A stretch of 5,463 bases of DNA from Bacteroidales bacterium UBA2764. Its GTDB lineage: Bacteria > Bacteroidota > Bacteroidia > Bacteroidales > Paludibacteraceae. The stretch covers positions 1-5,463 of the forward strand of contig DEIW01000140.1 of assembly GCA_002352705.1 (NCBI GenBank), read 5' to 3'. Below, in pieces: positions 1 through 4,624 of this stretch (its first letter is position 1; every line of letters starts with the position of its first letter). The translations under genes were made by a program, and so were the position numbers. Under the pieces are notes generated by a model, which was not told where the DNA came from, did not search any database, and saw only the letters and a list, made by a program, of their open reading frames with translations.

Positions 1-27
1 GCTTTTTTTTGACATGACCAAATATTT

Positions 28-59
28 TTTGATTTTTTTAACAAAAAAAGACATTTTCG
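28..59 (+). promoter_or_regulatory. Weak candidate promoter for ispG
   Basis: TTTG at 28-31 is followed after exactly 20 bases by CATTTTCG at 52-59, a poor match to the Bacteroides -7 consensus TAnnTTTG. Transcription would start near 63, leaving a leader of about 17 bases before the ATG at 80. A second -7-like CATTTTTG at 62-69 has no TTTG at the right distance. The region is extremely T-rich, so chance matches are likely, and ispG may instead be read from a promoter outside the window. Confidence 0.25.
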
Positions 60-79
60 GGCATTTTTGCCTATAAAAT

Positions 80-1486
80 ATGGAAATAGACTTATCATAT
101 CAACGTAGAAAGACCAGCCAAGTGCAGGTTGGTAACATTTTTATCGGTTCGGAATATCCGGTGCGCATCCAGACGATGGCGAACACTTCGACCAACGACA
201 TAGACGGTTCGGTGGACCAAGCGCGGCGGTGTATAGAGGCGGGAGCCGAGTTGCTGCGGTTTACGACGCAGGGTCTGCGCGAGGTGGAGTCGCTCAAAGA
301 GATTCATGCCCAAGTATTGACGGCAGTGCCATTGGTGGCGGATGTGCATTTTCAGGCAGACGTAGCGGACGCGGCAGCGCAAGTAGTGGAGGCTGTGCGT
401 ATCAATCCGGGCAATTATATTGATCCAGCGCGCAAGTTCAAGCATATCGACTATACCGATGACGAGTACCGCGCGGAATTACAACGCTTGGAGGAGCGTT
501 TTGTGCGGCTCTTGGATATTTGCCGCGAGCACGAGACGGCAATCCGTCTAGGCGTGAACCATGGTTCGCTGAGCGACCGTATCATGTCGCGTTACGGCGA
601 TACGCCGGCAGGCATGGTGGAGAGTGTGATGGAGTTTCTGCGCGTAGCGGTACGGCATGATTTTCACAATATCGTCATCTCCATCAAGGCCTCCAACACC
701 CGCACAATGGTGGACACGGTTCGTCTGCTGGTCAAGGAGATGAACAAAGAGCACATGGCTTTTCCGTTGCATCTGGGCGTGACCGAAGCCGGTGAAGGTG
801 AGGACGGACGCATCAAATCGGCTGTGGGCATCGGTGCGCTGTTGGCGGATGGTATAGGCGACACGATCCGCGTGAGTCTGAGCGAAGCGCCGGAGAACGA
901 GATTCCTGTTGCCCGGCAGTTGGTGGATTATTTCGCGGATGATGAATCACCTCGATACGATGGTTCTGTCACCGCTGAGGTTCTGGATAACATCGGCGGT
1001 TATGCCGAGGTGCGCTATTCAAGCATGGAGGAAGACTGGGATACGTTCTGTCTGCAAGCCGCGGCAGAATGCGGAAGGTTGCTGTGGGAATATCATGCAC
1101 AGGAGCTGACAATTGTCAATCCGAATTTCTCAGAGACCAAACTTAATTTCCTGAGCAAGGACATCCTGCAAGCCGCGCGCGTGCGTATTTATAAAACGGA
1201 GTATATCTCCTGTCCGGGTTGCGGCCGTACGCTTTTTGATTTGGAGGAGACGATCCGCAAGGTGAAAGCCGCCACGGCACATTTGACGGGTTTGAAGATC
1301 GCCGTCATGGGCTGTATTGTGAACGGTCCTGGCGAGATGGCGGACGCCGATTACGGTTATGTCGGCGCAGGTCGCGACCGCATATCCCTCTACCGCGGCA
1401 AAGAGTGTGTGCTCAAGAACATCCCGCAGGAAGAAGCGGTAGAGCAGTTACTGGCGCTGATTGAGAGTGACAGAAACGCAAAGTAA
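80..1486 (+). CDS. ispG: 4-hydroxy-3-methylbut-2-enyl diphosphate synthase (IspG/GcpE), 468 aa
   Basis: This cytosolic [4Fe-4S] enzyme converts 2-C-methyl-D-erythritol 2,4-cyclodiphosphate to (E)-4-hydroxy-3-methylbut-2-enyl diphosphate, the penultimate step of the MEP isoprenoid pathway. The N-terminal TIM barrel spans about residues 10-285 (PVRIQTM near 27, RINPGN at 107, IRLGVNHGSL at 155, VSIGxT-like HLGVTEAGEG at 231). The C-terminal iron-sulphur domain carries CPGC at 378-381 and GCIVNGPGE at 411-419, giving cluster ligands C378, C381, C412 and E419 with spacing like that of the E. coli enzyme. Between them, residues about 290-372 form an insertion that E. coli lacks but that is much shorter than the A domain of plant, Chlamydia and typical Bacteroidota IspG. 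The ATG at 80 is the first in frame and gives the expected N-terminus. No neighbouring pathway gene is visible. The identification is secure. Confidence 0.97.
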   Translation: MEIDLSYQRRKTSQVQVGNIFIGSEYPVRIQTMANTSTNDIDGSVDQARRCIEAGAELLRFTTQGLREVESLKEIHAQVLTAVPLVADVHFQADVADAAAQVVEAVRINPGNYIDPARKFKHIDYTDDEYRAELQRLEERFVRLLDICREHETAIRLGVNHGSLSDRIMSRYGDTPAGMVESVMEFLRVAVRHDFHNIVISIKASNTRTMVDTVRLLVKEMNKEHMAFPLHLGVTEAGEGEDGRIKSAVGIGALLADGIGDTIRVSLSEAPENEIPVARQLVDYFADDESPRYDGSVTAEVLDNIGGYAEVRYSSMEEDWDTFCLQAAAECGRLLWEYHAQELTIVNPNFSETKLNFLSKDILQAARVRIYKTEYISCPGCGRTLFDLEETIRKVKAATAHLTGLKIAVMGCIVNGPGEMADADYGYVGAGRDRISLYRGKECVLKNIPQEEAVEQLLALIESDRNAK

Positions 1487-1617
1487 ACCTTATTCAGTAA
1501 GCGAGTGAAGTACCCGAGTAGTCCCCACTACGAGGAAAAGTACGAACATAGAATAAAAAGGGACTTAGGTCACGGCTGGTCAGGAGATATGTAGTCTGTG
1601 ATATACGTAACCAATTA
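1487..1617 (+). other. Intergenic stretch downstream of ispG with possible RNA secondary structure
   Basis: No ORF is credible in these 131 bases. GTAGT (1518-1522), loop CCCC, ACTAC (1527-1531) form a perfect hairpin, enclosed by GTAC at 1510-1513 and 1540-1543, which can pair. AGTCCC at 1520-1525 can alternatively pair with GGGACT at 1560-1565, which would break the first hairpin. GGTCACG (1568-1574) can pair with CGTAACC (1607-1613) with one mismatch. The stretch ends at a terminator hairpin. It is either a structured 3' UTR of ispG or a small RNA. No Bacteroides-type promoter was found for an independent transcript. The short helices could also be chance. Confidence 0.35.
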
Positions 1618-1666
1618 GGCGCAAAGGTTTGATCCTTTGCGCCTTTTGCTTTTTCTCATATCTTGG
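1612..1666 (+). repeat. Copy 1 of a terminator/promoter-like dispersed repeat
   Basis: This block aligns with 3456-3512. Both read AATTAG, then the 10 bp hairpin, then TTT(T/C)GCTTTTT, then TATCTT(G/T)G. In this copy the final -7-like box is TATCTTGG (1659-1666), 19 bases after TTTG (1636-1639). It departs from TAnnTTTG and lies in the 3' end of the - strand gene, so it is probably not an active promoter. Confidence 0.55.
1618..1654 (+). terminator. Rho-independent terminator after ispG, shared hairpin with the convergent gene
   Basis: A perfect 10 bp stem pairs GGCGCAAAGG (1618-1627) with CCTTTGCGCC (1634-1643) around a six-base loop. It is followed on the + strand by TTTTGCTTTTT (1644-1654). 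It stops transcription from ispG, whose stop codon is 131 bases upstream. The convergent - strand gene ends at 1656, so its transcript also runs through this hairpin. In that direction the downstream bases (TAATTGG) are not U-rich, so termination would be weaker. A near copy lies at 3463-3500. Confidence 0.85.
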
Positions 1667-2195
1667 CTACTAATGTGAGGCCGTTCTTACCACCGATGGC
1701 ATAGCCTTCGTAGTCGGCATCTCTCGTATGCAAATGATCCACTATCAACGCTTGATCTTGCGCTATCGTGCGGCAGGAGAACGTGTCGCCGGCATGCAGT
1801 TTGCTGTTGACGGCTTCCTCCACGCGCCATCGGTAGTCGCCCAAATAATTCAGCACACAGACTCGGTTCGGTAGCCACGCAATCCGCACGCGGTCGCCCT
1901 TCTGACACTCATCGGCATGAATAGCGGCGGTATGAATGAAGTCCGATTCTTCGTTCGCTTTTGCGTATTGTTCCAACACGCGCGCTGTGCTTTGCCGAAC
2001 GGAAGAATAGCCTTTCTTGTAACCCCAAATACGGCTGAGGGTGTCTGGACTAATCCGCTCGTCAGTTGCACGCAATATAGATATACTCAGTTCTCCAAAG
2101 TCCGCTGGTGTTGCCGGAACACGCCCGAAACGCGCTTCAACTGCCTTTTTCAGTTGGCAGATGGCGATACTATTTGTTTGAAAAGAAGTGTCCAT
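1656..2195 (-). CDS. Bacteroidota protein with HTH-like N-terminus and beta-rich C-terminus, 179 aa
   Basis: I do not recognise a named family. Residues about 32-60 contain LSISILRATDERISPDTLSRIWGY. This resembles the helix-turn-helix-like segment (pattern LSxxIxxxTxxxISxxTLxRxWG) at the start of many Bacteroidota proteins of unknown role, and suggests DNA binding. Residues 97-178 are beta-rich, with GDRVRIAWLPNR (100-111), YLGDYRW (117-123), NSKLHAGDTF (130-139) and YAIGGKNGL (165-173). I have an impression of similar C-terminal segments in hypothetical Bacteroidota proteins, but cannot confirm it. There is no signal peptide or membrane segment, so it is probably cytoplasmic. The ATG at 2195 lies 15 bases after a good -7 box, which supports this start. 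It is divergent from the membrane kinase gene and shares a dyad-symmetric promoter region with it. It could be a local regulator, but that role is inferred. The stop codon is 12 bases from a hairpin shared with ispG. Confidence 0.85.
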   Translation of the reverse strand: MDTSFQTNSIAICQLKKAVEARFGRVPATPADFGELSISILRATDERISPDTLSRIWGYKKGYSSVRQSTARVLEQYAKANEESDFIHTAAIHADECQKGDRVRIAWLPNRVCVLNYLGDYRWRVEEAVNSKLHAGDTFSCRTIAQDQALIVDHLHTRDADYEGYAIGGKNGLTLVAKI

Positions 2196-2210
2196 TTCTC
2201 AAAAATTGTG

Positions 2211-2242
2211 CAAAATTATAAAATTATTTGCACATACACAAA
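2211..2242 (-). promoter_or_regulatory. Bacteroides-type promoter for the 179-aa gene
   Basis: Read on the - strand, TTTG (2242-2239) is followed after exactly 20 bases by TAATTTTG (2218-2211), a full match to the TTTG/TAnnTTTG consensus. Transcription should start near 2207, leaving about 12 bases before the ATG at 2195. The -33 box lies inside the spacer of the opposing kinase promoter, so the two polymerase footprints overlap. Confidence 0.75.
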
Positions 2243-2258
2243 TTTTTTTGTACTTTTG
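2227..2258 (+). promoter_or_regulatory. Bacteroides-type promoter for the kinase gene
   Basis: TTTG (2227-2230), 20 bases, then TACTTTTG (2251-2258): a full consensus match. The -7 box ends only eight bases before the ATG at 2267, and transcription should start near 2262. The mRNA leader would be about five bases or absent. The promoter overlaps the - strand promoter on the opposite face of the same dyad. Confidence 0.8.
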
Positions 2259-2266
2259 CACTCTCA

Positions 2267-3430
2267 ATGGATACAAATTCGTTCACATCGGGTCCTATTC
2301 GTCCGCTTAGTTCGCAAGAATTAGGCGTGGATCACCTTACGGATTATGAGTTACTGTCTGACTCCGGACACAATCTGATTTATCGTGCGCAGATGGGCGG
2401 CAAATGGGTCGTTCTAAAGGCTGCCAAACCCACCGAAGGCGAACGAACCCGCAACCAACTCCTGTTGGAGCGTGAGTTTGAGATTATGCACCGTTTGGAC
2501 TCGATTTATGTGGTTCAGACAATATCCATGGTGGACGATCCGCAGTTAGGACGTGCTATTCTGATGGAGTACATTAATGGTCGCCCATTGGATAAATTCA
2601 TAGCAGAAAACCCCACCTCTACCGAGCGTCGGCGCGTAGCGGACGAACTGATGGAGGCGTTGATTTTCCTGCATGAGCGCCAGATAGTTCACGGCGATCT
2701 GAAGCCGAGTAACATTCTCATTACCGACTCCGGCAATCATGTCCGGCTGATTGATTTCGGCTTTGCGGACAATGAGGCGTATATCGCTAAGAATATCGGT
2801 ACGTCTCCGTCTATCAGTACAGAGGAACAACTGCCGACAGATGTCTTGCTTCCCGAGAGAGATATCTATGCCTTAGGCAAGATGTTGGCACTTCTTTTTC
2901 CTCATTCCGCCAAACCAATTATCCGTCGTTGCACTTCTTCCACAGGCAAACGATATACCTCCGTCCGTCAGGTTCGTGCTGCGCTTCATCGTCTCCGGCT
3001 TCTGCGATGGCTGCTGCCTATGCTTGTCTTTGGGGCTGTTGCAGCAGTTTGTCTGCTCTGCTTCCGTCCGCAGAAACAAGAGGTTTCCCCTGTTATTGAG
3101 CACCATACGGATACAGTGGTTGTTATGCAGCCGGTGCAGGCGGTGGATTCTGCATGGCTGGATTTGAAAGACCATGCCTCCAAACGATACAATGTGCTGT
3201 ATCGCACCTACGCCGATTCCATCAAGAACATGCCGGAAAAGAGTTTTGAAGAGGCGCTTGAACTTCACAACCGTTATGCTACGGCAATGTATAACTGCCG
3301 CGAGCAACTTATTCGGACTCATCCTCAGTATGAGGAGCCGTTATATGAACATTATTCGGTCATCTACAATCGCGACAATACGCGAATAACCAAATTGTTT
3401 AAAGATTTTCCTTTTACCAAATCCGAATAG
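2267..3430 (+). CDS. Membrane-anchored eukaryotic-like Ser/Thr protein kinase, 387 aa
   Basis: This is probably a cytoplasmic protein kinase tethered to the inner membrane. The kinase domain spans about residues 27-242. It has VVLK with K51 (ATP-binding lysine), E70 in the alpha-C helix (EFEIMHRL), a hinge near MEYI (100-103), HGDLKPSN (142-149, catalytic D144 and metal-binding N149), DFG (163-165) and RDIYALG (198-204). The glycine loop is degenerate (SDSGHNLIYRA instead of GxGxxG), no APE motif is evident and the C-lobe is short. All catalytic residues are nevertheless present, so activity is likely. One membrane segment (about 248-266, WLLPMLVFGAVAAVCLLCF) follows a basic HRLRLLR. That places residues 267-387, a mostly helical region ending in KLFKDFPFTKSE, in the periplasm, perhaps as a sensor. 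The start is the ATG at 2267. An in-frame TTG at 2228 lies inside the promoter and is rejected. Substrate and stimulus are unknown. The gene is divergent from the HTH-like gene. Confidence 0.9.
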   Translation: MDTNSFTSGPIRPLSSQELGVDHLTDYELLSDSGHNLIYRAQMGGKWVVLKAAKPTEGERTRNQLLLEREFEIMHRLDSIYVVQTISMVDDPQLGRAILMEYINGRPLDKFIAENPTSTERRRVADELMEALIFLHERQIVHGDLKPSNILITDSGNHVRLIDFGFADNEAYIAKNIGTSPSISTEEQLPTDVLLPERDIYALGKMLALLFPHSAKPIIRRCTSSTGKRYTSVRQVRAALHRLRLLRWLLPMLVFGAVAAVCLLCFRPQKQEVSPVIEHHTDTVVVMQPVQAVDSAWLDLKDHASKRYNVLYRTYADSIKNMPEKSFEEALELHNRYATAMYNCREQLIRTHPQYEEPLYEHYSVIYNRDNTRITKLFKDFPFTKSE

Positions 3431-3462
3431 GAATTTGATTCGTTTTATTCAGGGCTAATTAG

Positions 3463-3500
3463 GGCGTAAAGGTCAAATCCTTTGCGCCTTTCGCTTTTTT
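3463..3500 (+). terminator. Rho-independent terminator after the kinase gene
   Basis: A 10 bp stem pairs GGCGTAAAGG (3463-3472) with CCTTTGCGCC (3479-3488), with one U-G pair (3467/3484), around loop TCAAAT. TTTCGCTTTTTT follows (3489-3500). It lies 32 bases after the kinase stop codon. It is a close copy of the hairpin at 1618-1654. Confidence 0.85.
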
Positions 3501-3512
3501 ATTATATCTTTG
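3481..3512 (+). promoter_or_regulatory. Bacteroides-type promoter embedded in the terminator
   Basis: TTTG (3481-3484) lies in the 3' arm of the terminator stem. Exactly 20 bases later comes TATCTTTG (3505-3512), a full consensus match. Transcription should begin near 3516. No ORF follows directly, so the product would be a long leader into the 3600-3880 region or an untranslated RNA. Confidence 0.65.
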
Positions 3513-3576
3513 CACCATAATTCGCAGTACACCAAGCGTGCGATATGTAGCAAAAATACAAAAAAAAGCAGAATTA

Positions 3577-3608
3577 TTTGTGTAATTCAATTTTTTGTAG
3601 TAAATTTG
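3577..3608 (+). promoter_or_regulatory. Bacteroides-type promoter upstream of the long hairpin
   Basis: TTTG (3577-3580), 20 bases, then TAAATTTG (3601-3608): a full consensus match. Transcription should start near 3612. The transcript would carry a small hairpin (3631-3646) and the long hairpin (3677-3787), and then could continue into the 239-codon ORF at 3881. This would be the natural promoter for that RNA and gene. Confidence 0.65.
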
Positions 3609-3630
3609 CAACATCTTTTGCAAGACGCCT

Positions 3631-3646
3631 CGTTTCAGCGGAAACG
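3631..3646 (+). other. Small perfect hairpin in the leader
   Basis: CGTTTC (3631-3636) pairs with GAAACG (3641-3646) around the loop AGCG. It lies about 20 bases after the predicted start of transcription. It has no following T-tract and so is not a terminator. It may be part of the same leader RNA as the long hairpin. Confidence 0.4.
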
Positions 3647-3676
3647 GATGACATAAATGACTAACAGTCAACGAAC

Positions 3677-3787
3677 CTTGTGAGAATCTGGTAAATTTTT
3701 AAAGGGTAGTAAGTTGGCATAGTTGGTGCACGTTTGGTGTACTACTTTTGCTATTTTCTACCCGTGGCTTACCAGAGCCTTCACAAG
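3677..3787 (+). ncRNA. Candidate structured RNA: one 111-nt hairpin with 39 base pairs
   Basis: The arms pair in order. 3677-3683 pairs with 3781-3787, 3687-3694 with 3769-3776, 3704-3709 with 3758-3763, and 3711-3713 with 3755-3757. 3715-3719 pairs with 3749-3753, 3721-3722 with 3746-3747, and 3724-3731 with 3737-3744. The loop is GTTTG (3732-3736). The helix is broken by a 9x5 internal loop (3695-3703 against 3764-3768), a 3x4 loop, one bulge and three single mismatches. The five wobble pairs all have G in the 5' arm and U in the 3' arm. They pair in + strand RNA but would be C-A mismatches in RNA from the other strand, which argues for a functional + strand transcript. A T7 tract lies at 3807-3813, 19 bases past the stem, too far for a standard terminator. 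It may be an independent RNA or a regulatory leader of the gene at 3881. I recognise no known RNA family. Confidence 0.5.
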
Positions 3788-3880
3788 AAAAATAACAGGA
3801 GTAGTATTTTTTTGTATATTATTAATGGAGAAAGCCGAAAATCCAATAAAGAGTAGGCGAAGATCAAAGTTTAATACAGT

Positions 3881-4600
3881 ATGGCAAAAACAAAAATTCC
3901 CATTACGTATGTGCCAATTCACGGCGTTTCATACAATTATAAAAAAGGTCTAATGAGCATTTTTAAATCACGTGTTAACACACAAAGGAGATTTGGAAAT
4001 ATTTCTGGAGGAATTTGCTTTATTCCGTCCTTAGTTAAGCAAATATTGAAAAATTTCGGTAATCAAACTCTTTACGACCAGTGGCTTGAGAAGACGCTTG
4101 ATAGTGTGTATTTTGAATTAGAATCTGGCAAGATAGTGCCTCTTCGACTTGTTAATCATCTATATTTAAATGAAGCGGTAATTACATCTATATTGCCGAG
4201 TAATGTGACACCTCTTCAAGGTATTTTACCGAAAACCTACACTTCGACAACTTCCTCTTCTAATAGTTGGTATGAAGTATATATAGATTACATTGAAAAA
4301 GGTCAAGTATTTACTAACGAACGGGTATATTTAGGCGATGATCTTAATCTTGCAAAGGGTGGTATAGAAGATGTAACCTTGGATCATGTTGTTCCAATTC
4401 GAAATATATTGACAGATTATGCGAACCAACTGCCATATCTTACTGCTATTAGTCGTATAATACAGGGCGTAAAATCACCATCTTACTCAGTTGTAAAACC
4501 ATATATTACGGGTAATATTTCAACCCAAATAGTTAATGAGTTAAATCTTATTGTTCAAAAGACTCGTGGCATAAGAATTTGCTCAGGACGTGTCAATTAA
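3881..4600 (+). CDS. Orphan 239-aa protein, AT-rich, with a faint HNH-nuclease-like motif
   Basis: I do not recognise the family. The protein is soluble-looking: no signal peptide, no membrane segment, and a basic N-terminal part (KIPITY near 5, FKSRVNTQRR at 28-37). A Thr/Ser-rich hinge (TYTSTTSSSNSW, 119-130) divides it. The C-terminal half contains LDHVVP (167-172) followed by NQLPYLT (182-188) and QGVKS (195-199). This vaguely recalls the DH...N...K layout of HNH endonucleases, but no zinc cysteines are present and the spacing is atypical, so the call is tentative. The gene is visibly richer in A+T than ispG or the kinase gene, which suggests horizontal acquisition. The ATG at 3881 is the first after an in-frame stop at 3872. 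It follows a structured leader, and the LRR-protein gene starts 24 bases after its stop. Confidence 0.75.
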   Translation: MAKTKIPITYVPIHGVSYNYKKGLMSIFKSRVNTQRRFGNISGGICFIPSLVKQILKNFGNQTLYDQWLEKTLDSVYFELESGKIVPLRLVNHLYLNEAVITSILPSNVTPLQGILPKTYTSTTSSSNSWYEVYIDYIEKGQVFTNERVYLGDDLNLAKGGIEDVTLDHVVPIRNILTDYANQLPYLTAISRIIQGVKSPSYSVVKPYITGNISTQIVNELNLIVQKTRGIRICSGRVN

Positions 4601-4624
4601 AATAACAATATAACATTCAATATA

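Larger units (their letters stand above)
2208..2261. repeat. 54-base near-palindrome covering the divergent promoters
   Basis: The arms 2208-2230 and 2239-2261 are inverted copies with 19 of 23 positions identical, around an eight-base centre (2231-2238, CACATACA). Each arm starts with GTGCAAAA and ends with ATTTG. Part of the symmetry comes from the promoter boxes themselves. The outer GTGC and the A-tracts match as well, beyond what the promoter consensus requires. It may be an operator for a dimeric regulator, possibly the adjacent HTH-like protein (inference). Confidence 0.65.
3456..3512 (+). repeat. Copy 2 of the terminator/promoter repeat
   Basis: This block aligns with 1612-1666 over about 55 bases, including sequence outside the stem: AATTAG before it, GCTTTTTT and TATCTT after it. 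In this copy the trailing box is a perfect -7 element (TATCTTTG). The similarity beyond the hairpin suggests a dispersed element rather than two independently evolved terminators. Confidence 0.55.
3431..3880 (+). other. 450-base intergenic region without a convincing protein gene
   Basis: This region separates the kinase from the AT-rich ORF. It contains the terminator/promoter repeat, a second promoter (3577-3608), a small hairpin and the long hairpin. The stretch 3516-3576 is A-rich and shows nothing further. The stretch 3788-3880 is AT-rich with a T7 tract (3807-3813) and no clear ribosome binding site before the ATG at 3881, as is usual in Bacteroidota. Short ORFs present on both strands look non-coding. 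Confidence 0.7.

Noticed and set aside
1618..1654. Attachment site or IS end formed by the repeated hairpin
   Set aside because: No transposase, integrase or target duplication is visible. The stem with a following T-tract directly after genes is explained by termination.
2228..2266. TTG at 2228 as an upstream start of the kinase
   Set aside because: It lies inside the -33 box and upstream of the predicted transcript start. The added residues (MHIHKFFCTFALS) are encoded by the promoter itself.
1917..2324. 135-codon + strand ORF opposite the HTH-like gene
   Set aside because: It is antisense to a gene with a coherent product and good promoter, and it crosses the shared promoter region into the kinase coding sequence. 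Its translation has no family features.
3459..3671. Minus-strand 70-codon ORF across the intergenic region
   Set aside because: It runs through the terminator stem and both + strand promoters, and its product shows no protein-like pattern.
3677..3787. Phase-variable invertible promoter: inverted repeats flanking a -7-like TACTTTTG at 3743-3750
   Set aside because: The repeats are imperfect (7+8+6 matching bases with unequal spacers), the -7 box has no TTTG at the right distance, pairing continues through the whole interior, and the one-sided G-U wobbles favour an RNA hairpin. No recombinase gene is present.
3612..3813. 6S RNA: a roughly 200-nt transcript with a long hairpin and internal bubble
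   Set aside because: The ends of such a transcript do not pair to form the closing stem expected of 6S RNA, and the proposed bubble is small. It remains a weak alternative.
3825..3953. 42-codon ORF starting at the ATG at 3825 and overlapping the 239-codon gene
   Set aside because: It overlaps the clearly better ORF out of frame for 73 bases, has no recognisable features beyond an Arg-rich patch, and is of a length expected by chance in this region. A short upstream ORF with a coupling role is not excluded.
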